DNA from: Marmoricola sp.
GTDB taxonomy: Bacteria > Actinomycetota > Actinomycetes > Propionibacteriales > Nocardioidaceae
DNA length: 35,896 bases
Direction of reading: 5' to 3'
Assembly (NCBI GenBank): GCA_025965195.1
Contig: JAOPXK010000093.1
Span: 1 to 35,896 of the forward strand
Under the pieces are notes generated by a model. The model was given only the letters and a program-made list of their open reading frames with translations, was not told the DNA's origin and searched no databases. Positions 6,884 to 14,135 of this stretch are shown piece by piece; positions within the stretch are counted from its first letter, which is position 1; every line of letters starts with the position of its first letter. The translations under genes and the position numbers were made by a program.

Positions 6884-7699
6884 TCACGCGGGTGCGCTGA
6901 TCTCGTCGCGCGACAGCCATGCCATGCCCAGGCCGTCGCTGAACTTGAGCCGGTGCACCAGGTTGAGCCCGGCCTCGGCGAAGAACGCGGCAAGCTCGTC
7001 CCACGAGTGACCGGGCAGGGCGTGGTACTCCATCACCACACGCTGCACGGTCGCCCAGTCCGCAGGCTTGGAGCCGAGGACCATGGCGTACTCGGCGCCC
7101 TCGGTGTCCATCTTGACGATGTCGACCTTGCCGCCGGCCCGCGCGAACGCGTCGGACATCGGGATGCTCGGCACCTTGACCGTTGTCGAGCCGGCCTTGC
7201 CGAGGTGGAGTACGCCGTTGAGGCCGCTGGCCGCGCCGTTGTCCGCGAACTCGAAGACGCCCGCCTCGGCCGCGAGAGCGACCTGGTTGCTGGTGACCCG
7301 GTCGCTCAGGCCGTTGGTCACGATGTTGCGCTCGAGGTACGACGCGGTCGACGGCGATGCTTCGAACGCCTCGACCCGGCCCTTGGGGTACAGCTTCGCG
7401 AAGGCAAGGGTGAAGCAGCCGACGTGGGCGCCGATGTCGACCGCGACCGGGGAGTCGCCGAGGCCCTGGGTGATCCAGGCCAGCTTGTAGTCGTCCTCGG
7501 AGAACAGCTCGTAGACGGGCACGCGAGCACCGGGGCGGTTCGGGATCGTGATGGTGGTGCCGTCGACCCGGTAGACGAGCTCCTCAGGCTTGCCGGTGAG
7601 GCGGTGGCGAGCCATCCCGGCGAGGACCTGGGGTCCGTTGTCGAACGTCGTTAGCGTCTGTCGCACCCTGCGAGCATTCCAGCGGAGCCGTCCGATCAT
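6884..7699 (-). CDS. FkbM family SAM-dependent methyltransferase
   Basis: A 271-residue protein. VAVDIGAHVGCFTLAFA (residues 85-101) is the SAM-binding motif I, FEAS at 112-115 is the acidic end of strand 2, and KMDTEGAEYAMV (196-207) is the FkbM signature with the Asp/Glu pair. The family O-methylates sugars or other small acceptors, and members in polysaccharide operons are expected to methylate glycan hydroxyls. Its ATG overlaps the stop of the upstream polymerase gene (ATGA at 7696-7699). Together with the GT61 it probably decorates the polymer made by this operon. Confidence 0.9.
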   Translation of the reverse strand: MIGRLRWNARRVRQTLTTFDNGPQVLAGMARHRLTGKPEELVYRVDGTTITIPNRPGARVPVYELFSEDDYKLAWITQGLGDSPVAVDIGAHVGCFTLAFAKLYPKGRVEAFEASPSTASYLERNIVTNGLSDRVTSNQVALAAEAGVFEFADNGAASGLNGVLHLGKAGSTTVKVPSIPMSDAFARAGGKVDIVKMDTEGAEYAMVLGSKPADWATVQRVVMEYHALPGHSWDELAAFFAEAGLNLVHRLKFSDGLGMAWLSRDEISAPA

Positions 7700-9060
7700 G
7701 AGTTGACTCTTTCCTTAGTCGGTTCAACGTAGGTCGATTCGATCTCGGCTCGCTCAGCTGGGGTCATCGTGGTTGCGACGAGATAGCTGAGTCCGATGGC
7801 AGACCAGATGTAGCGATCCCAGAGCAGCGGGGTGAGGCAGCCGACCAGCGCGTACGCGAGAGCGGGGTAGGCAAGCCGGTGGAGTGGTCGCGGTGCGGTG
7901 AACAACGGCAGCACACCGGATCCCAGCAGGAACAGGAAACCGACGAGGCCGAAGATGCCGACGCAGACGGCGACCTCCAGATAGATCACGTGATAGATCA
8001 GCGCCGTCTCAAAGCCGCTTCCGAAGAGCGGATGGGCCTGGAAGAGCGTGAGGCCTTCATGGATCAGGCCGGAGCGCTGCTCGTCGGAGGCCGAGGCACT
8101 GCCTGCGCCGAGGAGCCGGCCCAGGGCGCCACTCTTGTCGGCCAGGAGCTTGCTCGACAGCGCGAGGCCGATGGTGATGCCGGCGAACAACCAGGCGGTG
8201 GCCTTGGCGGATTTCTCGATGATGGGATAGATGAACGCCATCATCACCAGCACCAGGAGCGCAGCCCTGCTGCCGCTGATCCAGATCGCGCCAACGTTGA
8301 TGGCCCCGGCTCCCCACCAGAACCAGCGGTGGGTGGGAGGCATCACCTTGACGATGTACGGAACCAGCGCGGCCCCGAGGAGACCGGTGAGGCCGAGCTC
8401 GTTGGGTTGTTCGGTCAGGCCGATGTAACGGGTCTCCAGGCCCGAGCTGTGCGTGCCCGTGACCACGCCGTACCCGGCGCTGATGATGACGCCGAGCACG
8501 TAGCCACCCGCGAGGTAGCCGGTCAGCTTCCAGCCCGGCCGCCAGAACATGAAGGCAAGGGGGAGGCCGAGGGCGGTGACGACCAGACGGCTCATCAGGT
8601 TCAGGCTGATCCCCGGATGGGTGGCCCCGATCGAGGTGACCGAGCCGACCGCGACCAGGATGATCGCGCCGAGGATGTAGAGCAGCGGGGGCGCTGGAGA
8701 GCGCCGCAGCAGCATCGTGGGCAGCAAGCAGCTGAAACCGAGGAAGAAGAACAGGTCGGCGAAGGTCACGAAGGAGACCGCTGCGCTCGGACCGACCGAG
8801 TTCATCGGTGCGAACACCATCGCCAGGAAGATCAGACCCGTCCCGGTCTTCTCCAGACCGAAACAGGTCAGCACGGTGATGCCGCCCGCGAGGGCGAGCG
8901 CGACGATGCTGGCGAGCATGGAGATGCTCGCCAGTGCGACCAGTCCGAACAGGAGCACCGTGCAGCCGAAGAGCAGCACGGAGTCCACGCGTTGCGGCCT
9001 CCAGCCCAGGCGCGGCCGGAGTCTGAGGGCCGCGATGGACCGGTCAGCCACCGCCGGCAC
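7696..9060 (-). CDS. O-antigen ligase/polymerase-type (Wzy-like) membrane protein
   Basis: A 454-residue integral membrane protein with about ten to twelve hydrophobic segments. It has the Wzy/WaaL layout, including a large loop with ISGSRAALLVL near residue 260, GLTEQPNELGLTG near 215 and HPLFGSGFETALIYHVIYLE near 340, where the conserved H-x-x-x-G pattern of the family is found. It would polymerise lipid-linked repeat units outside the membrane. The start is a GTG 18 bases after the stop of the kinase gene. Its position after a Wzz-type chain-length protein supports polymerase over ligase. Confidence 0.85.
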   Translation of the reverse strand: MPAVADRSIAALRLRPRLGWRPQRVDSVLLFGCTVLLFGLVALASISMLASIVALALAGGITVLTCFGLEKTGTGLIFLAMVFAPMNSVGPSAAVSFVTFADLFFFLGFSCLLPTMLLRRSPAPPLLYILGAIILVAVGSVTSIGATHPGISLNLMSRLVVTALGLPLAFMFWRPGWKLTGYLAGGYVLGVIISAGYGVVTGTHSSGLETRYIGLTEQPNELGLTGLLGAALVPYIVKVMPPTHRWFWWGAGAINVGAIWISGSRAALLVLVMMAFIYPIIEKSAKATAWLFAGITIGLALSSKLLADKSGALGRLLGAGSASASDEQRSGLIHEGLTLFQAHPLFGSGFETALIYHVIYLEVAVCVGIFGLVGFLFLLGSGVLPLFTAPRPLHRLAYPALAYALVGCLTPLLWDRYIWSAIGLSYLVATTMTPAERAEIESTYVEPTKERVNS

Positions 9061-9078
9061 CGCTGCTCGTCCGATTGC

Positions 9079-10464
9079 TCACTTGGCGGGCTTCAGCTTC
9101 CTTGAGAGCTCTGTCGTGACGTAGTTGTAGTTGCCGGTCGAGTAGGAGTAGGTGTTGCCGCGCTTGGGCGTCATGTTGACGACGACGCCGAAGAGCCGTG
9201 CCCCGACCGCGTCGAGACGGCTGGATGCCTGGTGGACCTGGTCGATCTTGGTCTTGCCGTGGCGGACCACCAGCATCGCTCCGTCGGCGACGGCGGACAG
9301 GATCGCCGCGTCGGCAACGGGAAGGAGCGGAGGAGTGTCGAGGATGACGACCTCGTACTCGTTGCGGAACTGGGCGAGCAGGTCGGCCATGGCGTGCGAC
9401 TGCAGGATCTCGGCAGGGTTCGGCGGCTGCGGGCCGGTGGCGAGGAAGTGCACGCCGCTCTTGTGGACCTGGACGCTCTCCTCGAGGCTGATCCGGCCGA
9501 CCAGGACGGTGGTGAGGCCGACCCGGTTCTCCAGGCCGAGGATCTCGGCGACCCGGGGACGACGCAGGTCGCAGTCCACGAGCAGCACGCGCCGGCCGGC
9601 CTGGGCGAGCGCGATGGCGATGTTCGTCGCCGTCATGGTCTTGCCCTCGCCCGGAAGCGCACTCGTCACGACGAACGCGGTCGGCTCGGTGTCGAGGTCG
9701 ATGAACTGAAGGTTCGTGCGGAGCACCCGGAAGGCTTCGGATCGATCCGAACCGGCCGGCTCGTCGCTGATCAGCGGAGTCCGCGGGATGGCGGAGTTGA
9801 AGCCCACGCTGGCGAGCACCGGGGCGTTCGCAGCGTGCTGGGCCTCGTCCTGTCCCTTGATCGTGGTGTCGAGGATGTCGCGCAGGAACGCGCCGCTGAT
9901 GCCGATCAGCAGCCCGAGCAGGATGGCCACGCCGAGCGTGAGCGGCACCTTGGGTGAGACCGCGCCGGCCTCGAAGGATGCCGGATCGGCAACGGCCAGG
10001 CTGATGGCGGACGTCGTCGCGCCGTTGTGCGTCTCGAGCGCGGTGACGAAGGTGCGGAGCTCATCGGCCTCGGTCTGCGCGAGCTGCTGGGCGCGCTTCG
10101 GGCTCGTGTCGGTGGCCGAGATCGAGAGGATGACGGTGTTGGCGATCGGCTCGGCGGTGATCCGCGAGGCGAGCTCGGAGGGGGTGAGCGTGAGCCCGAG
10201 CTTCTGGATCACCTTTTCCATCACGGCCGGACCCGTCGCCAGGTCGGCGTACGACGTCACCCGGGTCTGGGAGAACAGGCTGTTGGTGTAGTTGCTGGTC
10301 GGGTCGGCCTCGGAGGGCGTTGACACGAAGAGGCGCGCGGTCGACTTGTACATGGGTGTCGCCGTGAACGTGATCGCCAGGGCCGCGATGATCGCGACCG
10401 ACAGGCACGCAACGATGAACATCCAGCGCCGACGCAAGATTCGGAGGAATTCCCGGAGATCCAC
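9079..10464 (-). CDS. Wzz-domain / bacterial tyrosine kinase fusion (chain-length regulator)
   Basis: A 461-residue protein. The Wzz domain spans residues 1-200 with membrane segments at about 15-36 and 174-196. A cytoplasmic P-loop BY-kinase domain follows. Walker A is ALPGEGKT (269-276), Walker A' is VLLVDCDLRRPR (293-304) and Walker B is VVILDTPP (372-379). The C-terminal tyrosine cluster, with Tyr439, 441, 446 and 448, is the expected autophosphorylation site. The modulator and kinase are in one chain, as in Gram-negative Wzc, although the internal arrangement is shorter. It is the first gene of the minus-strand operon and controls polymer length or export. The GTG start follows GTGAGGAC, a reasonable ribosome binding site. 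Confidence 0.92.
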   Translation of the reverse strand: MDLREFLRILRRRWMFIVACLSVAIIAALAITFTATPMYKSTARLFVSTPSEADPTSNYTNSLFSQTRVTSYADLATGPAVMEKVIQKLGLTLTPSELASRITAEPIANTVILSISATDTSPKRAQQLAQTEADELRTFVTALETHNGATTSAISLAVADPASFEAGAVSPKVPLTLGVAILLGLLIGISGAFLRDILDTTIKGQDEAQHAANAPVLASVGFNSAIPRTPLISDEPAGSDRSEAFRVLRTNLQFIDLDTEPTAFVVTSALPGEGKTMTATNIAIALAQAGRRVLLVDCDLRRPRVAEILGLENRVGLTTVLVGRISLEESVQVHKSGVHFLATGPQPPNPAEILQSHAMADLLAQFRNEYEVVILDTPPLLPVADAAILSAVADGAMLVVRHGKTKIDQVHQASSRLDAVGARLFGVVVNMTPKRGNTYSYSTGNYNYVTTELSRKLKPAK

Positions 10465-10518
10465 GCAGTGTCCTCACCTAGTTTGGCGGTCAGCGGGCCG
10501 CCCGCCGAACTCTGGGAG

Positions 10519-10524
10519 AGTGTA
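10519..10524 (-). promoter_or_regulatory. Possible -10 box (TACACT) for the minus-strand polysaccharide operon
   Basis: Read on the minus strand this is TACACT, a good TANNNT match, about 55 bases before the GTG of the kinase gene. No clear -35 box is found 17 bases upstream; an A-rich stretch lies there instead. Confidence 0.3.
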
Positions 10525-10670
10525 GACGTTCAGGGCAGGTGTTTTTGGGCTGTCCCGACAACGGGCCAAGTTTGCGAACGAGCGTGACCTGAGCGTCGTT
10601 CATGCGTTGATCGAGGTCGCCAATTCGGTCCAATCCGGCCTCAACCCTGCGTGGTGGCAGCATGAGGGCC

Positions 10671-11507
10671 ATGACGCTTGACCGCTCCAGTCTGTTGATC
10701 ACCGTTGCCCCCACAGGGGCCGAGACCAGCAAGGCCGACTGCCCCGCCCTCCCCACCACCCTGGAGGAGCTCGTCGAGACTGCCCAGCGCTGTGAAGCCG
10801 CCGGCGCGGGCATGGTCCACCTGCACATCCGCGACGCCGCCCATCGGCCGACGCTCGACCAGGGCCGGCTCCGGGAGTCCGTGGTCGCGCTGAAGGAGGC
10901 CACCGATCTCGTCGTACAGCTTTCGACGGGCGGGTCGGTCCACGATCCGCTCGAGGACCGGCTCAAGGTCCTCGACGCCCAGCCGGACTCGTGCTCGTTG
11001 ACGATGGGCACCACGAACTTCGGCGACGACGTGTTCCTCAATCCCTGGCCGTTCGTCTGCGACCTCTACCAGCTCAGCCAGGAGCGCCGGGTGGTCCCGG
11101 AGTTCGAGCTGTTCGACCTCGGGCACGTGACCGCGCTGCACCGGTTGCTCGACACATTCGGGCTGCCGTACGGCGGGAAGGTGCATGTCGACCTGGTGAT
11201 GGGCGTCCCGGGTGGCATGCCTGGCACCGCCGATGCACTCGTCGCGGCCGTCGCCGCGCTGCCTGCGGAGGTGACGAGCTGGTCGGCCACCGGGATCGGC
11301 CGCTCGACGCTGCCGGTCGCGCTGGCGAGCCTGAGCAAGGGTGGTCATCTGCGCGTCGGCATGGAGGATGTGCTCACCCTGGCCAAGGGCGTGCCCGTCG
11401 TACACAACGAGCAGCTGGTCACCCGCGCCGTCGAGCTCGGCCGGATGGCGCAACGCACCCCCATGACCGGTGCCCAGACCCGCGAACTCCTCGGCCTGAC
11501 CGGATAG
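10671..11507 (+). CDS. Beta-keto acid cleavage enzyme (BKACE, DUF849) family protein
   Basis: A 278-residue TIM-barrel enzyme. The family condenses a beta-keto acid with acetyl-CoA to give acetoacetate and a new acyl-CoA; the founding member is the lysine-fermentation enzyme Kce. VHLHIRDAA near residues 43-51 supplies the two metal-binding histidines, and GMED near residue 228 has a conserved Glu. ITVAPTGAE at the N-terminus, VQLSTGG and HVDLVMGVPGG are also typical. The specific keto acid cannot be read. ATG 10671, preceded by TGAGGG, is preferred; ATG 10662 would add three residues. It is transcribed divergently from the polysaccharide operon and looks like a separate metabolic gene. Confidence 0.88.
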   Translation: MTLDRSSLLITVAPTGAETSKADCPALPTTLEELVETAQRCEAAGAGMVHLHIRDAAHRPTLDQGRLRESVVALKEATDLVVQLSTGGSVHDPLEDRLKVLDAQPDSCSLTMGTTNFGDDVFLNPWPFVCDLYQLSQERRVVPEFELFDLGHVTALHRLLDTFGLPYGGKVHVDLVMGVPGGMPGTADALVAAVAALPAEVTSWSATGIGRSTLPVALASLSKGGHLRVGMEDVLTLAKGVPVVHNEQLVTRAVELGRMAQRTPMTGAQTRELLGLTG

Positions 11508-11548
11508 AACTCACTTGACCGGACGCGGATAGAACTCACTTGACCGGA
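11501..11548. repeat. 23-bp direct repeat, two copies with a 25-base period
   Basis: The copies at 11501-11523 and 11526-11548 are identical, starting CGGATAGAACTC and ending TTGACCGGA. The first copy contains the BKACE stop codon. The second runs into the long inverted repeat beginning at 11547. This looks like a local duplication of the gene end. Confidence 0.85.
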
Positions 11549-11610
11549 TAGTCCGAGACGAAATGGCCCCTGGAACACGGAATTTTGGGGCCAGAACGTC
11601 TCGGACTATC
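11547..11610. terminator. Long two-part inverted repeat, likely bidirectional terminator
   Basis: The outer stem is 14 bp (11547-11560, GATAGTCCGAGACG, with 11597-11610). A symmetric 3/3 internal loop (AAA against GAA) separates it from a 7-bp inner stem (11564-11570, TGGCCCC, with 11587-11593) around a 16-base loop. It lies between two convergent genes and ends 2 bases before the DsrE stop codon, so it probably ends transcription from both sides. The unusual regularity may also mark a repeated element. Confidence 0.7.
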
Positions 11611-11612
11611 GG

Positions 11613-11972
11613 TTAGTAGACGAGGGCCTGGGCGTTGTCGGTGAGGACTTCCTCGGTGAAAACGGCCGCGCCGGCGATCCGGATGCCCTCGAGGAGGTCG
11701 GCGGCGACGAGACCGCGTCGTTGCGCGCACTGGGTGCACACCGTCAGCCCTCCGCCGGCGAGCACGATGTCGCGGAGCTCGGACAGGGGAGTGGCGAGAT
11801 CGAGCTCGAACTCCTCCGCTCGGCCCGGTACGCCGAACCAGGCAGCGTCGCCGGTCAGCCAGAGGCTCACGTCGGCCCCGACGGCCACTCCGGCCGCGGC
11901 CACGGTGAACGCCTGGTTGGCCCGCTCCGAATCCTCGGCCCCGGCGGTGCACTTGATCACGAGTTTCCGCAT
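11613..11972 (-). CDS. DsrE family protein
   Basis: A 119-residue protein beginning MRKLVIKCTAG, with a DsrE/DsrF-like Rossmann fold. AGVAVGADVSLWLTGD near 27-42 and VCTQCAQRRG at 78-87 are visible. The cysteine pair C79/C82 occupies the region where sulfur-relay members carry a reactive cysteine. Family members act as sulfur carriers or have unknown roles; here I cannot choose. It is divergent from the small membrane protein and nitrobindin-like genes and seems to have its own leaderless promoter (TAGGCT six bases before the ATG). Confidence 0.85.
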   Translation of the reverse strand: MRKLVIKCTAGAEDSERANQAFTVAAAGVAVGADVSLWLTGDAAWFGVPGRAEEFELDLATPLSELRDIVLAGGGLTVCTQCAQRRGLVAADLLEGIRIAGAAVFTEEVLTDNAQALVY

Positions 11973-11978
11973 GCCCGG

Positions 11979-11988
11979 AGCCTAGACT
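11979..11988. promoter_or_regulatory. Overlapping divergent -10 boxes of two leaderless genes
   Basis: AGCCTAGACT holds TAGACT on the plus strand (11983-11988), 7 bases before the ATG at 11996, and TAGGCT on the minus strand (11984-11979), 6 bases before the ATG at 11972. Both spacings put the transcription start at or next to the start codon. The boxes share two base pairs, so the two genes would compete for polymerase. Confidence 0.55.
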
Positions 11989-11995
11989 CCACGTC

Positions 11996-12112
11996 ATGGA
12001 AGCCTTCTTCGTCGCCGTGATGGCTGCGGTCATCCTCGGGCTCGGTGGCCTCGCCCTCTTGGGCGTACGCCGCCTCGTGGCTGCCGACGCGAACGCCCGA
12101 GGAGACGCCTGA
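11996..12112 (+). CDS. Small membrane protein, 38 residues
   Basis: A 38-codon gene starting MEAFFVAVMAA, with a single hydrophobic segment covering about residues 4-23, then VRRLVAADANARGDA as a basic and polar tail. A TAGACT -10 box lies 7 bases before the ATG. The stop is 2 bases before the GTG of the nitrobindin-like gene, so they form one transcript. I do not recognise a family; single-span micro-proteins of this type are known as partners or anchors. The close spacing on both sides, with the promoter box, supports a real gene. Confidence 0.6.
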   Translation: MEAFFVAVMAAVILGLGGLALLGVRRLVAADANARGDA

Positions 12113-12114
12113 TC

Positions 12115-12612
12115 GTGTTCGAGATCCCCGAGAACATCCATCCCAACACTGCGCGTCTCGCCTGGCTGATCGGCACCTGGGCCGGCAACGGCCACGGGGA
12201 GTACCCCAACATCGAGAAGTTCCAGTTCGGCCAGGAGCTGATCTTCCAGCAGGACGGCAGGCCGTTCATCCACTACATGTCACGGGCGTGGATCACCGAT
12301 GCCGACGGGAACACCATCCGTCCGTCCGCCCAGGAGACCGGGTTCATCCGGCCGCAGCCGGACGGCACCATCGAGTTCCTGCTGACGCACAGCACCGGTT
12401 TCGTGGAGATCTGGCACGGCGAGCTCGATCCCGACGCCCCGCGCTTCGAGATCGTCACCGACACGGTCGCCCGCACTGCGACCGCCAAGGAGTACACCGG
12501 CGGCAAGCGGCTCTATGGCTACGTCGAGGGCGACCTGCTCTATGCGTTCGACATGGCGGCGATGGGGCAGCCGCTCCAGTCGCACACGCACGCCCGGCTC
12601 GTCAGGCAGTAG
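12115..12612 (+). CDS. Nitrobindin-like heme-binding beta-barrel (FABP family) protein
   Basis: A 165-residue protein. GTWAGNG at residues 20-26 is the family's GxWxGxG motif. FIRPQPDGTIEFLLTHSTGFVEIW-type residues near 80-103 form barrel strands, and the C-terminal QSHTHARLVR contains the histidines (157 and 159), one of which is expected to bind heme iron. Nitrobindins are ferric-heme barrels proposed to isomerise peroxynitrite. The GTG start at 12115 follows the micro-protein stop by 2 bases. Its own stop overlaps the GTG of the Fur-type regulator (TAGTG), so the three genes form an operon. Confidence 0.88.
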   Translation: MFEIPENIHPNTARLAWLIGTWAGNGHGEYPNIEKFQFGQELIFQQDGRPFIHYMSRAWITDADGNTIRPSAQETGFIRPQPDGTIEFLLTHSTGFVEIWHGELDPDAPRFEIVTDTVARTATAKEYTGGKRLYGYVEGDLLYAFDMAAMGQPLQSHTHARLVRQ

Positions 12613-13097
12613 TGGTCTCGACAAGCTCGACCACCGGCGACAGCTCGACCACCGGCGACAGCTCGACCACCGGCGGCAGCTTCGCGAGCTGGCAGGAACG
12701 GCTGCGCGCCAGTGGCCACCGGCTGACGCCGCAGCGCGAGCTCGTGCTGGCGGCGGTCGAGCACCTCGGACATGCCACGCCTGATGCCGTGTACGCCGAG
12801 GTGCGGGTGCACTCGAGCGCGATCAACCTGTCCACCGTCTACCGGACGCTGGAGCTGCTCGACGAGCTCGGCCTGATCCATCACGCCCACATCGAGGATC
12901 GGGCTCCGACGTACCACTCGGCCTTGGGGCATGAGCATGCTCACCTGGTGTGTCGGCGCTGCCGCAATGTGATCAGCGTCGGCCGGGAGGAGATGGAGGC
13001 AGCGATCGGGGACCTCGCCGGCTCTCACTCCTTCACTCCCGACTACGGACACCTGACCGTGTTCGGGCTGTGTCAGGACTGCGTCTCCGCGGAGTGA
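12612..13097 (+). CDS. Fur family metalloregulator, Nur-like
   Basis: A 161-residue Fur protein. The winged helix (about residues 33-105) includes GHRLTPQRELVLAAVEHL and NLSTVYRTLELLDELGL. The dimerisation domain has two structural zinc pairs, C114-x2-C117 and C154-x2-C157, plus H107, H109 and H111 as candidate regulatory-metal ligands. From memory the sequence is closest to Streptomyces Nur, which represses nickel uptake genes; Zur or another Fur type is possible. The N-terminus is odd: residues 3-22 are a Ser/Thr/Gly/Asp repeat encoded by an expanded copy of the dispersed element. The GTG overlaps the nitrobindin stop. No other usable start occurs before the DNA-binding domain. Confidence 0.88.
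   Translation: MVSTSSTTGDSSTTGDSSTTGGSFASWQERLRASGHRLTPQRELVLAAVEHLGHATPDAVYAEVRVHSSAINLSTVYRTLELLDELGLIHHAHIEDRAPTYHSALGHEHAHLVCRRCRNVISVGREEMEAAIGDLAGSHSFTPDYGHLTVFGLCQDCVSAE
12614..12673. repeat. Dispersed repeat copy 2 with 18-bp tandem expansion inside a gene
   Basis: GGTCTCGACAAGCTCGACC (12614-12632) is the reverse complement of the element at 3401-3419. It is followed by tandem units CGACAGCTCGACCACCGG at 12638-12655 and 12656-12673; the first unit, at 12619-12637, has one extra A. All of it is translated as the start of the Nur-like protein. Confidence 0.85.
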
Positions 13098-13157
13098 GCG
13101 CGTGATCCGGAATGTCGGCGTGCGCGACACTGTTGGGATGGACATGAGGTGCAGCCG

Positions 13158-14105
13158 ATGACGTATGTGAGCCCGTTGCTCGGATTTCCCGGAGCAGTGG
13201 CGGGTGACGGCATCGACGCCCCGGTCGCCGCGCATTACGGATCGCTCACTGGCGAGCAGCGCACGCTCGAGTCGGGCGACGGCTTCGTCGACCTCTCGCA
13301 CCGCGGGGTGCTGCGCGTCAGTGGCCCGGACCGGTTGACCTGGCTGCACGCGCTGACCACCCAGCACCTCGAGGCGTTGCAGCCCGGGATCGCGACGGCC
13401 GCCCTGCTCCTCTCGCCCCAGGGCCACGTCGAGCATGCGATGTACGGCGTCGACGACGGTGAGGCCTTCACCGCTCATGTCGAGCCCGACGAGGCCGCGA
13501 GCCTGGTCGACTGGCTGGACCGGATGCGGTTCATGATGCGTGTCGAGGTCGCTGACGTGACTGACGAGATCGCGGTTGCCTGGCGTCCCACCAGTGGGCT
13601 GGGCAAATACGACTTCGTCCCGCGCGCCGAGCTGTCGACGTACGCCGCAGCGGTCGGTCCGGCCGCAGGCATGTGGGCCTTCGAGGCGCTCCGGATCGCG
13701 CGCGGTGAACCCCGGCTCGGCCTCGACACCGACCATCGGACGATTCCCAACGAGATGGGCTGGATCCCTTCCGCCGTACATCTCGACAAGGGGTGCTACC
13801 GGGGCCAGGAGACGGTCGCGCGGGTGCACACGCTCGGCCGTCCGCCGCGCCGACTGACGCTGCTGCACCTCGACGGCTCCGACAACCGGCTGCCCAAACG
13901 CGGCACCCCGCTGATCCACAACGAGCGCGAGGTCGGCTTCGTCGGCAGCTCCGCACACCACCACGAGCTCGGCCCGATCGCGCTCGGCCTGATCAAGCGA
14001 GCGGTGCCACTCGATGCCGTACTCAAGGCCGATGGCATCGCCGCCGGCCAGGAAGTCCTCGTCGATCCGGAAATCGGGCTACACGTGCGGCCTATGCTTC
14101 GGTGA
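13158..14105 (+). CDS. ygfZ: YgfZ/GcvT-domain folate-binding protein
   Basis: A 315-residue protein of the YgfZ family, which uses a folate-binding GcvT-like fold to help assemble or repair iron-sulfur clusters. The signature KGCYRGQE near residues 213-220 is intact with its conserved Cys. SHRGVLRVSGPDRLTWLHALT near 46-66 and EMGWIP are typical. It lacks the full glycine-cleavage T-protein features. ATG 13158 is chosen because GAGG at 13146-13149 is well placed; GTG 13149 lies inside that site. It is 60 bases downstream of the regulator, so it may belong to the same operon, but a separate promoter is possible. Confidence 0.9.
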   Translation: MTYVSPLLGFPGAVAGDGIDAPVAAHYGSLTGEQRTLESGDGFVDLSHRGVLRVSGPDRLTWLHALTTQHLEALQPGIATAALLLSPQGHVEHAMYGVDDGEAFTAHVEPDEAASLVDWLDRMRFMMRVEVADVTDEIAVAWRPTSGLGKYDFVPRAELSTYAAAVGPAAGMWAFEALRIARGEPRLGLDTDHRTIPNEMGWIPSAVHLDKGCYRGQETVARVHTLGRPPRRLTLLHLDGSDNRLPKRGTPLIHNEREVGFVGSSAHHHELGPIALGLIKRAVPLDAVLKADGIAAGQEVLVDPEIGLHVRPMLR

Positions 14106-14135
14106 CGACAAAGTCACTCGGGACGGGGGTCGCCG

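Noticed and set aside
6856-6993. Upstream extension of the GT61 gene to 6993
   Set aside because: It would overlap the FkbM gene by over 100 bases and the extra residues show no family similarity; the GTG at 6855 fits the operon spacing.
7879-9105. 408-codon plus-strand frame opposite the Wzy-like gene
   Set aside because: The translation is a low-complexity mix of Glu, Arg, Gln, Asp and His, as expected from reading a membrane-protein gene backwards. The minus-strand protein has clear membrane segments and operon context.
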